This document shows positions 8,670 to 17,494 of a stretch of DNA of 64,000 nt, one piece after another. This stretch comes from Ferrimonas sp048263965 (GTDB lineage Bacteria; Pseudomonadota; Gammaproteobacteria; Enterobacterales; Shewanellaceae). The position numbers and the translations under genes were made by a program. Below the pieces are notes generated by a model. The model ran no database searches. It saw only the letters and a program-made list of their open reading frames with translations, and had not been told where the DNA came from. Every line of letters starts with the position of its first letter. The first letter of the stretch is position 1. The stretch is from positions 58,211 through 122,210 of the forward strand of contig NZ_JBLXDO010000012.1 in assembly GCF_048263965.1 (NCBI RefSeq), in the 5' to 3' direction.

Positions 8670-10073
8670 ATGGCTCGCTTGTCCCTTATCGATGCTTCCT
8701 TTGTCCTGTTTGAAACACGCGCCACCCCCATGCATGTGGGCGGGTTGATTCTGGTTGAGCCGGACAATCCGGATTACGCCGACAGGCTGTTCGACCACAT
8801 GATGAGCTGTGAACAGGTCCACGCCCCCTTCAATAGAGTGCTCCACTTCGGCCCGGGGTTGTGGCCCAGTTGGAAACGCCGTTCCCGACTGGATCTGAAT
8901 CAGCACCTGTTCCGCCATCATCTGGCGGATCATGGGGGAGAGCAGCAGTTGCAAAGCCTGCTGGAGGCTATCCACAGCAAACAGATGGACAGGCACAAAC
9001 CTCTTTGGGAGTGTCACCTGATCGAAGGGCTGGCCGACGACATGGTCGCCATCTACGTCAAGATTCATCACGCCTGCGCCGACGGCATGAAGCTCAGTGC
9101 ACTGATGCAGCAGATGCTCAGCGCCGACCCCGATGCCATCGTCAGCCCGGCCTTCTGGCAATTCTCCAAACACCGCCACCGCAGCCCAAACCCAACCCTC
9201 AAGCTGGCCTACGACTTTGCCCACTCCCTCTACCATCAGGTTCAGGAGTTGCCCAATCTGGCTAAGCTCACCGGAAAGCTGTTCTCCAGGGCCTTCTACC
9301 CCAGCATCAGCCGGCTGCCTATCCCCTTCACCGCAGAGCGCACCTTGTTCAACCAGGGGCCCCACAGCGAGCGGGTCATCACCTGGGGAAGCCTGCCTCT
9401 GAGCTCCATTCGCCGCATCAGCCAGTTTACCGGGGCATCCATCAACGAGGTGGTGCTGGCCATCTGTGACGCCGCCCTGCACCGGTACCTGATTGAACAC
9501 CAGCACCCCAGTGACAAACCTCTGGTGGCCATCATGCCGGTGAACATGAAGGGGGAGGGGGACACCCGCGACAACCACTTCTCCCCAGCCCTGATAGAGC
9601 TGGGCAGGAGGCAGAACCAGCCCACAGAACGGCTCAAGGAGATCATGATCTCCAGTCGGCAGATCAAACACGAAGCCAAGAGCTTTTCGCCCACCGCCTT
9701 TATGAATCTGTCGGTGGTCACTAATGCCCTGATGCTATTGATCGGGCGCCTGGGGCTGGACACCAAGTTGCCCGCCATCAGCAACCTGATCATCTCCAAT
9801 GTGCCCGGGCCCAAGGAGCAGCGTTACCTCTATGGTGCCACCATCCGCTCCATTACCCCCTTCTCACTGCTGCTGCCGGGGCAAAGCCTGAACATCACCA
9901 TGTTCAGCTATGACGGTCAGCTCAACATCGGCATCGCCGCCTGCCACAGCGCCCTGGCGGATGCCGACAAGCTGATCCCCTACATCAGTAAAGCCCTGAC
10001 AGCCTTGGAGCTGGACCTGCTTAACGTGACACTGGAACTGGCCAACAGAGAAAAGAACAAGCAACTTCAATAA
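8670..10073 (+). CDS. Wax ester synthase / diacylglycerol acyltransferase (WS/DGAT)
   Basis: A 467-residue bifunctional acyltransferase that esterifies fatty acyl-CoA to fatty alcohols or diacylglycerol to make storage lipid. The catalytic motif HHxxxDG is intact as HHACADG (about residue 130), and the family motif near the C-terminus is SNVPGPKEQRYL. The N-terminus MARLSLIDASFVLFETRATP is typical. I prefer the ATG at 8670 over 8655 because GGAG sits nine bases before it and the family begins with this sequence. It stands alone; an acyl-CoA reductase that would supply fatty alcohol is not in the window. In marine bacteria WS/DGATs have also been linked to hydrocarbon or ester export; the in vivo product is unknown. 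Confidence 0.92.
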   Translation: MARLSLIDASFVLFETRATPMHVGGLILVEPDNPDYADRLFDHMMSCEQVHAPFNRVLHFGPGLWPSWKRRSRLDLNQHLFRHHLADHGGEQQLQSLLEAIHSKQMDRHKPLWECHLIEGLADDMVAIYVKIHHACADGMKLSALMQQMLSADPDAIVSPAFWQFSKHRHRSPNPTLKLAYDFAHSLYHQVQELPNLAKLTGKLFSRAFYPSISRLPIPFTAERTLFNQGPHSERVITWGSLPLSSIRRISQFTGASINEVVLAICDAALHRYLIEHQHPSDKPLVAIMPVNMKGEGDTRDNHFSPALIELGRRQNQPTERLKEIMISSRQIKHEAKSFSPTAFMNLSVVTNALMLLIGRLGLDTKLPAISNLIISNVPGPKEQRYLYGATIRSITPFSLLLPGQSLNITMFSYDGQLNIGIAACHSALADADKLIPYISKALTALELDLLNVTLELANREKNKQLQ

Positions 10074-10180
10074 GCTGCCTTTGCAAGCCAGAGGCCAGGC
10101 AAGATAGATTAGACAGAGTTGATCCGCAGGGGGGCGATGATTCGTCCCCCTGCGCACCTTTTAATCACAGGAAGTGTCCC

Positions 10181-12997
10181 ATGAGATCCGCTCTGCTTGC
10201 CGCCCTGCTGTGGCTGCTGCTCACCCAGCCTGGATTGGTTGCCGCCGACCGCCACTGGCAAACGCTGGAAACCGAGTTATACCGCATTCACTATACTCCC
10301 GAGCATGAGCACTGGGCCCGGCAACTGGCCGCCGACGCCGACAGGCTGCAACAGGCGGTCTCAGACTCTGTGGGGCACCAACTGCCCGGCAAGGTCGATC
10401 TGGTGATTCGCGACCCCCTCAACCTGGCCAACGGATTTGCCTTGCCGGTAATCGGCCGGAGTCGCACCGTGTTCTACACCACGCCCCCGCTCTCTGATTC
10501 CGTGCTGTCCCATATGCCTCAGTGGTCGACCCTGCTGCTGGTGCACGAGCAGGCTCACCTGAATCATCTGGCCAGGGAGTCCCGCTCTCCCATGACTCAG
10601 CTTTGGCAATCACTCTACGTGGACTTTCTGCAGGTGCCCCGCTGGGTCTCCGAAGGTTACGCCACGGTGATCGAGCATCAGCACGATGGAAAAGGACGCC
10701 CCGCCAATGCCCTGGTGCAGGGAATTTTGATGCAGTGGGCCCGCGAGGGCTATCTTCCCAGCTATCAACAGCTGTCAGGGGATGAGGAAAGCTACCTGGG
10801 CATGAGCATGGCCTACCTGATGGGGTCCAGCTACCTGCTGTGGTTGCAGCAGGAGCACGGAGAGGAGAGCCTGAAGCAGGTATGGACCCGCATGGTGGCC
10901 AAGGAGCCACGGAGCTTCGACCAGGCCTTCAAGGGCGTGTTCGGCCAGGGGCCCGAGCAACTGTACCGCCGCTTCGTGGCGGAAACCACCTATAAGGCGA
11001 TGACCCAGGAGTTCGCGGCCCAGGCAAAGACCGCCGACCTCTGGCTGAAACACCATTGGCAATTGTCGGCACCCAGCCTGTCGCCCTCGGGAGACAAGCT
11101 GGCCCTGATTGAAGGAGATCGCAAGGGCTACAACCAGAAGCTGGTGGTCTTCAGCACCCAGCCCAATGACGCCGCCCGGGACAAATGGCTGAAGCAACGT
11201 CGCGAGCGGCTCGACGCCGATCCCCAGGATATCCCCGACAAGGAGCCCGAACAGTTCAACCCCGAGGTCCTTCACTCCCTGCCCCGTCGCGACGGCATGA
11301 TGACCGACCCGGTGTGGCTGGGTGAGGAGCAGTTGGTATTCAGTCAACTGAACCAGGGCCCTCAGGGAGATTGGCATTTTGACCTCTACCTCTGGCAGCT
11401 GGACACTCAACAGGTGACCCGGCTGACTCACCAGCAGAACCTGGTCCGCCCCTTCCCCCATCCCCAGGGCCAAAAACTGCTGGCCCTGCAACTCAAGGGA
11501 GGAAAAAGTGCTGTGGTGGAGTTGGAGCTGAACAGTGGCACACTCACCACCCGGGCATTAGCGGCAGACAATGAGCTCCTCGACTTTCCCAGCTACCGTC
11601 CGGGAGAGATTCAACTGAGTTATTTGAAGCACAGCGAAGGCCAGTGGGATCTCTACCTGTCCGACGGCCAACAGGAGACCCCTATAGGCCTGGCGCAGGT
11701 CAACAGCGGCAACTTCCTCAGCTACCCGAACTGGCAGAGCCCAGACAGCCTGCTGCTGAGCCTGGGCGATGACAAGGGGGTCGCCAATTACTTGTTCAAT
11801 GTCGGTGACCGTTCACTGACCCGGCTCACCAGCTATCGCCAGGTAGCCACCGCCCCCCGCAGCGACGGTGAGTCACTCTACTTCGTTGCCACCACCAGCC
11901 AGGGGCAGAGCCTCTATCGTCAACCGGTGAACATGAGCCCCCTGGCCCAGACCACGCTGGCGCCCATAGGGGCGCCCCCTGCGCAGCCGACCCCGGCACA
12001 GGATCTGCGCCCGGCCACACACTACGGCGTCGGTCCCCAGTATGGCGCCCTGGCTTTCGGTGCCCAACTGACCCCCTGGCAACAGGCACTGGAGTTCGGA
12101 GTCAAAGGGGGCGACCCGGTCAACCGGCTGCGTTGGCAGCTGCTGGCCCAGGGAGACCTCTCAGGCGCCCAGCAGGGGATCCTGGGTTCACTGAGGTGGC
12201 AGGGCTGGCCCATCAGCCTCAATGCCGACCTTCTCGCCCTGGAGCAGGAACTCAATGAGCTTTCAGAGAGCCAAACCCCGCAGCTTCATGAACGCCGACT
12301 GGCCTCCCATCTGGGCGCCCAGTGGCACAGACGCTTCGACACGTCACTGACTCTGAATCTGGGTGGCGGCGCAACCCTGGGTCAGGTCGAAGCACGCCGC
12401 AGTGGATTGGATACCGACGTCAGCACCGCCTATCTGGACGCCGGCCTGGCCGGCCATTGGCGCAGGGGGCCTCTATCCCTGAGCAGCCAGGTTAGGGGCA
12501 GGCACACCTGGGGGGAAAGTCAGGATCACTGGCAGCGCAGCGACAGCCAGCTCAACCTGTCTCTGGGGTGGCAGGATTGGAGTCTGACCGGAGAGGGTAT
12601 CTTGTGGGACCTGGGCGGCACTCCGTCCCCCTTCGACCAGTTGAGGCTGGGAGGCATCCAAAGCAGCCTTACCCCACACTGGCTCCCCTGGGGGCAGGTG
12701 ATGGAGCCAACCCTGCCTCTTTCCGCCCTGACCGGAGAGCGGCTGGAACGACTGGGCCTCAGCCTGAGCAACGCTCCCCTGCAACTCTTCTATCGCAGCT
12801 ATCAGATGGACGCAGGAGAGCGACTGCCGGTGGCTGGCGTCAATCTGGAGCTGGAGGGGCTCTCTCCTTACATCCTTGACGCCCTGCCCGAGTTTGATGG
12901 TCTGCAACTACAGATGGGCGCGGGCTGGGCGGGAGACAATGGCGTGGAAGACCCCATCGGCTGGAGTGCCTGGCTGAGCCTCTACTACCAGCTTTAA
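10181..12997 (+). CDS. Exported HExxH metallopeptidase-like / beta-propeller / probable outer-membrane barrel protein
   Basis: 938 residues, with AGGAAG six bases before the ATG. A signal peptide (residues 1-22) is followed by a gluzincin-like peptidase domain: HEQAHLNHL at about residue 122 supplies the HExxH zinc motif and WVSEGYATVIEH, about 38 residues later, the third ligand Glu. Residues about 280-600 are TolB/WD40-like propeller repeats (LSPSGDKLALIEGD, VWLGEEQLVFSQL, HPQGQKLLALQ). The last third is rich in alternating hydrophobic/polar strands and ends in WLSLYYQL, a terminal aromatic/aliphatic signature of outer-membrane barrels. So it is probably anchored in the outer membrane with a zinc peptidase facing the periplasm or surface. 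Substrate unknown; no operon partner except perhaps the small gene downstream. Confidence 0.75.
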   Translation: MRSALLAALLWLLLTQPGLVAADRHWQTLETELYRIHYTPEHEHWARQLAADADRLQQAVSDSVGHQLPGKVDLVIRDPLNLANGFALPVIGRSRTVFYTTPPLSDSVLSHMPQWSTLLLVHEQAHLNHLARESRSPMTQLWQSLYVDFLQVPRWVSEGYATVIEHQHDGKGRPANALVQGILMQWAREGYLPSYQQLSGDEESYLGMSMAYLMGSSYLLWLQQEHGEESLKQVWTRMVAKEPRSFDQAFKGVFGQGPEQLYRRFVAETTYKAMTQEFAAQAKTADLWLKHHWQLSAPSLSPSGDKLALIEGDRKGYNQKLVVFSTQPNDAARDKWLKQRRERLDADPQDIPDKEPEQFNPEVLHSLPRRDGMMTDPVWLGEEQLVFSQLNQGPQGDWHFDLYLWQLDTQQVTRLTHQQNLVRPFPHPQGQKLLALQLKGGKSAVVELELNSGTLTTRALAADNELLDFPSYRPGEIQLSYLKHSEGQWDLYLSDGQQETPIGLAQVNSGNFLSYPNWQSPDSLLLSLGDDKGVANYLFNVGDRSLTRLTSYRQVATAPRSDGESLYFVATTSQGQSLYRQPVNMSPLAQTTLAPIGAPPAQPTPAQDLRPATHYGVGPQYGALAFGAQLTPWQQALEFGVKGGDPVNRLRWQLLAQGDLSGAQQGILGSLRWQGWPISLNADLLALEQELNELSESQTPQLHERRLASHLGAQWHRRFDTSLTLNLGGGATLGQVEARRSGLDTDVSTAYLDAGLAGHWRRGPLSLSSQVRGRHTWGESQDHWQRSDSQLNLSLGWQDWSLTGEGILWDLGGTPSPFDQLRLGGIQSSLTPHWLPWGQVMEPTLPLSALTGERLERLGLSLSNAPLQLFYRSYQMDAGERLPVAGVNLELEGLSPYILDALPEFDGLQLQMGAGWAGDNGVEDPIGWSAWLSLYYQL

Positions 12998-13061
12998 CTG
13001 AGTTGGCTCCTGGCCCCCACTTAGGTATGGTGGGGGCCTGATTTCCCGGTTGACACGCCCC

Positions 13062-13418
13062 ATGACCCCAGAACAACTGCTTGAACAACTCTTCATCCTG
13101 CCCACCCGGGAGCTGGACGCCCTTGGGGTGTCCACCGTGGTGCTCAGCCTATTGCAACACGAAGGGGAGTCCGCCCAACTGATGGAGGGGGAGTTGGCCG
13201 GCACTCCTCATCACTGGGTGCTCTGGCAGGACCGCCTGGTGGATTTCCGCTATCCCAGCATCGACGCCGCTGAAGCAGGCATCAGGCCTGTCAGTGAATG
13301 CGCACACTACAGAGGGAAGCCACTGGAAGTGGCTGCCATCCCCAAGGTGATGCTGCCCGCTTTCTGTGGTGGCGACCACGCCCATTTCGATCACCTGGCC
13401 GGTAAGGGCGAGGCATAA
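13062..13418 (+). CDS. Hypothetical protein, 118 residues
   Basis: Not recognised. A short acidic, soluble-looking protein with no signal peptide or membrane segment. It begins MTPEQLLEQLFILPTRELDA and ends in a His/Asp-rich stretch (FCGGDHAHFDHLAG) that might bind metal. It starts 64 bases after the metallopeptidase-barrel gene and ends at a strong terminator, so the two may be co-transcribed. A TTG at 13050 is an alternative start. Codon use looks like its neighbours, and the frame is long for this gap, so I think it is real. Confidence 0.6.
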   Translation: MTPEQLLEQLFILPTRELDALGVSTVVLSLLQHEGESAQLMEGELAGTPHHWVLWQDRLVDFRYPSIDAAEAGIRPVSECAHYRGKPLEVAAIPKVMLPAFCGGDHAHFDHLAGKGEA

Positions 13419-13444
13419 AAAAACCGCCCTTGGGGCGGTTTTTC
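13417..13444. terminator. Bidirectional terminator between the 118-codon gene and fabV
   Basis: AACCGCCC and GGGGCGGTT stem around a 2-3-base loop, with A-run before and T-run after, so it can stop transcription from both sides. Confidence 0.85.
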
Positions 13445-13462
13445 TTATCTGACTGAGGCGTC

Positions 13463-14665
13463 TTAGATGTCGATAACGTCAAACTCAACCAGGGGGTTGA
13501 CGTCGGCATCGTAGTCAATGCCTTCAACTCCAAAGCCGAACAACTTGAGGAACTCTTCCTTGTACTCGACGTAGTCGGTCAGCTCCTTCAGGTTGTCGTC
13601 GGTCAGCTGGGCCCACAGATCGCGGCAGTGCTTCTGAATGTCGTCGCGCAGCTCCCAGTCGTCCAGACGCAGACGGTTCTCTTCATCCACTTCGGCAGCG
13701 GAACCGTCGGCCTTGTAGAGGCGCTCACTGAACATGCGGTAGATCTGCTCCATGCAACCTTCATGCACACCCTCTTCACGCATCTTCTTGAACACCATGG
13801 CGATGTACAGAGGCATGACAGGAATGGCGGAGGACGCCTGGGTCACCACAGACTTGAGCACCGCCACATTGGCGCTGCCGCCATTGGCTTTCAGCTTGGT
13901 ATCCAGGGCGTGGGCCGCACGGTCCAGATCCTTCTTGGCGTCACCCAGGGCACCGTGCCAGTAAATGGGCCAGGTGATCTCGGTACCAATGTAGCTGTAG
14001 GCCACGGTCTTGCAACCATCGGCCAGCACACCCGCCTCGTTCAGGGCGTTGATCCACAGCTCCCAGTCCTCGCCACCCATCACGGTCTTGGTGGCGGCGA
14101 TCTCCTCCTCGGTGGCAGGCTCGATGGAGGCTTCGAACAGGGCATCCTTGTTGGTGTCCACGGCAGTGGCGGTGTAGGTCTCGCCCTTGGGCTTGAGCAC
14201 GGAGCGAACCACTTCGCCGCTGTCGGGCATCTTACGCACTGGGGAGGCCAGGGAGTAAACCACCATATCCACCTGACCCAGGTCGGCTTTGATCAGGTCA
14301 ATGGTTTTCTGCTTGGCGTCGTGGCTGAAGGCGTCACCGTTAAGGCTCTTGGCGTACAGACCGGCTTCGTGGGCCAGCTTGTCGAAGGCCGCGGCGTTGT
14401 GCCAGCCGGCGGTGCCGGGCTTCTTCTCGGTGGCGGGCTTCTCGAAGAACACGCCGATGGTGGCAGCACCGCAGCCAAAGGCGGAAGCGATGCGGGAGGA
14501 GAGGCCATAGCCACTGGAGGAACCGATCACCAGTACCCGCTTAGGGCCGTCGGCGATGGCACCCTTGGCCTGGGTGTAGGCGATCTGCTCACGTACATTC
14601 TGCTCACAGCCAACGGGGTGAGTGGTGGTACAGATGAAACCGCGAATCTTTGGCTTGATGATCAT
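13463..14665 (-). CDS. fabV: Trans-2-enoyl-ACP/CoA reductase FabV
   Basis: A 400-residue NADH-dependent enoyl reductase that performs the last step of each fatty-acid elongation cycle; it replaces or supplements FabI and is typically resistant to triclosan. The nucleotide-binding motif is VLVIGSSSGYGLSSRIAS, and the catalytic Y-x8-K is in IYWHGALGDAKKD. Length and the N-terminus MIIKPKIRGFICTTTHPVGC match the family. The ATG at 14665 has AAGGGAAT five bases before it; the upstream TTG is not needed. It is separated from ppiD by a terminator and so has its own promoter. Confidence 0.96.
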   Translation of the reverse strand: MIIKPKIRGFICTTTHPVGCEQNVREQIAYTQAKGAIADGPKRVLVIGSSSGYGLSSRIASAFGCGAATIGVFFEKPATEKKPGTAGWHNAAAFDKLAHEAGLYAKSLNGDAFSHDAKQKTIDLIKADLGQVDMVVYSLASPVRKMPDSGEVVRSVLKPKGETYTATAVDTNKDALFEASIEPATEEEIAATKTVMGGEDWELWINALNEAGVLADGCKTVAYSYIGTEITWPIYWHGALGDAKKDLDRAAHALDTKLKANGGSANVAVLKSVVTQASSAIPVMPLYIAMVFKKMREEGVHEGCMEQIYRMFSERLYKADGSAAEVDEENRLRLDDWELRDDIQKHCRDLWAQLTDDNLKELTDYVEYKEEFLKLFGFGVEGIDYDADVNPLVEFDVIDI

Positions 14666-14820
14666 CAATAATTCCCTTGTTTGCTACCTGCATTTTGGCA
14701 GGAGTTCGGCCCCAAGTTTAGGCCCGATCTAAAAATTTTCCGGAAAGCTTATCCAAAACCGCCGACTACGGAAAGGAAAAACCCGCAGATCCGACCATCG
14801 CCACACAATCGCTCAGATAA

Positions 14821-14849
14821 GAAAAAGGCGTGGCCGGAGCCACGCCTTC
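14821..14849 (-). terminator. Terminator after ppiD
   Basis: AAGGCGTGGC and GCCACGCCTT (14825-14848) form a 10-bp stem; on the minus strand it is followed by five T. Confidence 0.85.
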
Positions 14850-14866
14850 ACTGCCAAACGCAACCC

Positions 14867-16711
14867 TTACTGGGCGGCGTAGTAGCTGATCTCCGCACTG
14901 GTGCGCAGGGCAACAATCAGGGACTGATAGTTCTCCTGACCCATCACACCGGCCAGACGCAACTTCAGGGCATCGGCGGCGGCGCGCTCGGCATCACCGT
15001 CGCTCACCTTGTCCAGGGCGACGATGGCGTAGTCGCCACTGCTCAGCTTGATGCTGCCCAGGGTTGGCTTACCGGCGGGACGCGCCAGGGTAAACACCTG
15101 AGACACCAATTGAGGGTCTACGCCTGGCTTACCCATACGGCCCAGGCCAGTCTCGGTCACCATCCCCTCCAGGGCTGCTCCGGACTCCAGCTCGGCCAGC
15201 TTGGCAGCGGCGGCGGCCTCGGCCAGCTTGGAGGCCTCTTCCGCCTTCAACTGAGCCAGAATCTGGTCGCGCACCTCATCCAGAGGCTGGGTGCCGGCGG
15301 CGTGGTAATCCTTGGCACGAACCACGATCACGTGGCCACTGCCCAGCTCGATCACGTCGCTGTTCATCTGATCCAGAACCACGGCATCGGAGAAGGCCGC
15401 ATTCAGGACCTTAGGATTGCTGAAGGGCTCTTGAGCATTGAAACGGTTGAACAGCTCGGTGCTCTGAACCGCTTTACCCACTTCGGCAGAAGCATCACTC
15501 AGACTCTCGGGGAACTGGAAGGCCGCATCCACCAGACGCTGCTGCATGTCGTAGAAGGCTTCCTGCGCCTTCTCCAGCTTCACGGTCTCGGCAATCTCAG
15601 CCTTAACCTCATCGAAAGGCGCCGCCACATTGGTCTCAATGTCCTTGGCCTGGATGATCTGGAAGCCAAACTCGGACTCGACAATCTCAGACACCGCACC
15701 CTTGTCCAGGGCAAACAGGGCATCATCGAAAGCCTGATCCATCATGCCACGCTGGAACCAGTCCAGTTCGCCGCCGTTCTCGGCAGAGAAGTCTTCAGAC
15801 ACCTCTTTGGCCACATCGGCGAACGCTTCACCGGCCTGAATGCGAGCCAGCGCCTCTTCCGCCTTGGCACGATCTTCCACCAGAATCATCGCCGCCAGAC
15901 GACGTTCAGGCTTGTGATACAGGTTCTGATGGCTGTCGTAGTAGGCCAGCAGCTCGTCATCACTGACTTGCGTGTCTTTGGCCAGGTCCGCAGCGCTCAG
16001 CTCAATGTACTCCAGGCTCACCTGCTCAGGAGTAGCGAAGCGATCCAGGTTGGTGTCGTAGAAGGTCTGCACCTGCTCGTCGCTCACGTTCACCTGATCC
16101 AGGTAACCGGACTTGGCGATGGTCAGGTAACGGATATCCCGCAGCTGCTGCTGCAGAGACAGCAGGTCCTGAGCCTGCTCTGAGGTCACGATTTCGCTGC
16201 CAAACAAACTGCTCAGCAGTTGCTGACGCACCAGATCCTGGCCGATGGTGGCCGCCAGGCGGTCCGGGGTCATGTTGATCTGGCGAAGTACCGCCTGGTA
16301 ACGGTCATTATCAAATGCGCCGTCTACCTGAAACTCTGGGGTCTCTACGATGGCTTGTTTGATCTGCTCATCGGAAACACGCAGACCCAGAGCACGGGCC
16401 TTCTGATCGATGAGGCGCTCGGAGACCATACGCTCCAGAACGGAACGCTCTACATTGGCCATCCAGGCAGGGTCGGCAGCCAGGGTGTCAAACATCTCGC
16501 CCATCTGGTTGCGCAGGCGGTTCTGCTCATTCTGCAGCGCAACGCTCAGGTCGTAGCGGGTGATGTCTTCACCATTGACAGTGGCGGCGTTAGCCTGACC
16601 GTTGGAGCCCAGGTAGCTGTAGATTCCGGACAGTGCAAATGAAAGAATCACGGCACCCAGGATGATCTTGGCGGCGCCTCCCTGCGATCCTTCACGAATT
16701 TTTTCTAACAT
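14867..16711 (-). CDS. ppiD: Periplasmic folding chaperone PpiD (SurA-like N-domain, parvulin domain)
   Basis: 614 residues, anchored by one N-terminal membrane helix (about residues 15-35, IILGAVILSFALSGIYSYLG) with the rest in the periplasm, where it helps proteins emerging from the Sec translocon. A SurA-like chaperone region spans about 40-230, and a parvulin domain about 260-360 includes ERRLAAMILVEDRAKAEEA and GGELDWFQRGMMD. The gene lies downstream of hupB and tRNA-Asp, as the lon-hupB-ppiD order of Enterobacteria and Shewanella predicts, but terminators after hupB and after the tRNA imply separate transcription. A TATACT box at about 16755 may be its -10. Confidence 0.95.
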   Translation of the reverse strand: MLEKIREGSQGGAAKIILGAVILSFALSGIYSYLGSNGQANAATVNGEDITRYDLSVALQNEQNRLRNQMGEMFDTLAADPAWMANVERSVLERMVSERLIDQKARALGLRVSDEQIKQAIVETPEFQVDGAFDNDRYQAVLRQINMTPDRLAATIGQDLVRQQLLSSLFGSEIVTSEQAQDLLSLQQQLRDIRYLTIAKSGYLDQVNVSDEQVQTFYDTNLDRFATPEQVSLEYIELSAADLAKDTQVSDDELLAYYDSHQNLYHKPERRLAAMILVEDRAKAEEALARIQAGEAFADVAKEVSEDFSAENGGELDWFQRGMMDQAFDDALFALDKGAVSEIVESEFGFQIIQAKDIETNVAAPFDEVKAEIAETVKLEKAQEAFYDMQQRLVDAAFQFPESLSDASAEVGKAVQSTELFNRFNAQEPFSNPKVLNAAFSDAVVLDQMNSDVIELGSGHVIVVRAKDYHAAGTQPLDEVRDQILAQLKAEEASKLAEAAAAAKLAELESGAALEGMVTETGLGRMGKPGVDPQLVSQVFTLARPAGKPTLGSIKLSSGDYAIVALDKVSDGDAERAAADALKLRLAGVMGQENYQSLIVALRTSAEISYYAAQ

Positions 16712-16768
16712 CAGACGTCTCTTTTCGAACGAGCTGGAAGGGGTTGTATCCCAGTATAAGGGTACAAA

Positions 16769-16798
16769 ATAAAAAAAAGCGCATCGGGGATGCGCCTT
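16769..16798 (-). terminator. Terminator after tRNA-Asp
   Basis: GCGCATC and GATGCGC stem with a 3-base loop (16779-16795), followed on the minus strand by eight T. It sits nine bases after the tRNA CCA end. Confidence 0.88.
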
Positions 16799-16806
16799 TG
16801 TATAGC

Positions 16807-16883
16807 TGGCGGAGTGGACGGGACTCGAACCCGCGACCCCCGGCGTGACAGGCCGGTATTCTAACCAACTGAACTACCACTCC
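16807..16883 (-). tRNA. tRNA-Asp (GUC)
   Basis: A 77-nt cloverleaf read from the minus strand. The acceptor stem GGAGTGG/CCACTCC, anticodon loop CTGTCAC with anticodon GTC, T-loop GGTTCGAGTCC, discriminator G and encoded CCA are all present. It lies between hupB and ppiD. Confidence 0.97.
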
Positions 16884-16888
16884 GAAAC

Positions 16889-16917
16889 TAAAAAACGCTC
16901 AGAAAGGTCGGAGCGTC
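16889..16917 (-). terminator. Terminator after hupB
   Basis: ACGCTC and GAGCGT stem (short, 10-base loop) followed on the minus strand by TTTTTT, immediately before the tRNA-Asp gene. Confidence 0.65.
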
Positions 16918-16927
16918 TTCAGGTAAC

Positions 16928-17200
16928 TTAGTTTACCGCGTCTTTCAGCGCTTTACCGGCCTTGAATGCAGGGATCTTCGCAGCTGCGATCTTGATCTCT
17001 TGGCCAGTTTGAGGGTTGCGACCAGTGCGCTCAGCACGCTCGCGAACTTCGAAAGTACCGAAACCAACCAGGGAGATCTTGTCGCCCTCTTTCAGAGTAT
17101 CGGTGATTGCTTCAATGAAGGAATCCAGAGCGCGGCTGGCCGCTGCTTTGGAAATATCAGCACCAGAAGCGATTTGATCGATCAGTTGAGATTTGTTCAT
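16928..17200 (-). CDS. hupB: DNA-binding protein HU-beta
   Basis: A 90-residue histone-like protein that bends DNA and compacts the nucleoid as a dimer. The sequence begins MNKSQLIDQIASGADISKAA and has the DNA-gripping arm with RTGRNPQTGQEIKI, the IHF/HU signature. The ATG at 17200 is preceded by GAAGGGGATGA; upstream in-frame codons have no family support. Placement directly after lon identifies it as the hupB copy rather than hupA. A strong sigma-70 promoter lies at 17267-17295. Confidence 0.97.
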   Translation of the reverse strand: MNKSQLIDQIASGADISKAAASRALDSFIEAITDTLKEGDKISLVGFGTFEVRERAERTGRNPQTGQEIKIAAAKIPAFKAGKALKDAVN

Positions 17201-17266
17201 TTCATCCCCTTCAATTCTAATTTTGCGCCGCTGCCATTCCATACGCTAGCGCGGTCTGCGGAGAGT

Positions 17267-17295
17267 TTTATATCAAGCCTAATTTCAAAGTTCAA
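17267..17295 (-). promoter_or_regulatory. Sigma-70 promoter of hupB
   Basis: TTGAAC (17290-17295), 17-base spacer, TATAAA (17267-17272) on the minus strand, about 65 bases before the hupB start codon. Confidence 0.8.
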
Positions 17296-17447
17296 GCGTT
17301 CAAAGTGCCGCATGACATGGAAACCAGGATACCGCTCAAAGCCAGTCATGCCGCGCCCTTTAGCGCACTGAGCCTTGGTTCAAACCATACACTACACAGC
17401 GAAAACGAGATTGCAAAGCCCTTTTTACGGTTTTTGCCGCAAAATCA

Positions 17448-17475
17448 AAAATGCGCCTTAAAAAAGGCGCATTTT
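17448..17475 (-). terminator. Terminator after lon
   Basis: AAAATGCGCCTT and AAGGCGCATTTT form a 12-bp A/T-flanked stem with a 4-base loop, followed by a T-rich run on the minus strand. Confidence 0.85.
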
Positions 17476-17494
17476 GGGGGGTGTTTAGCCACTT

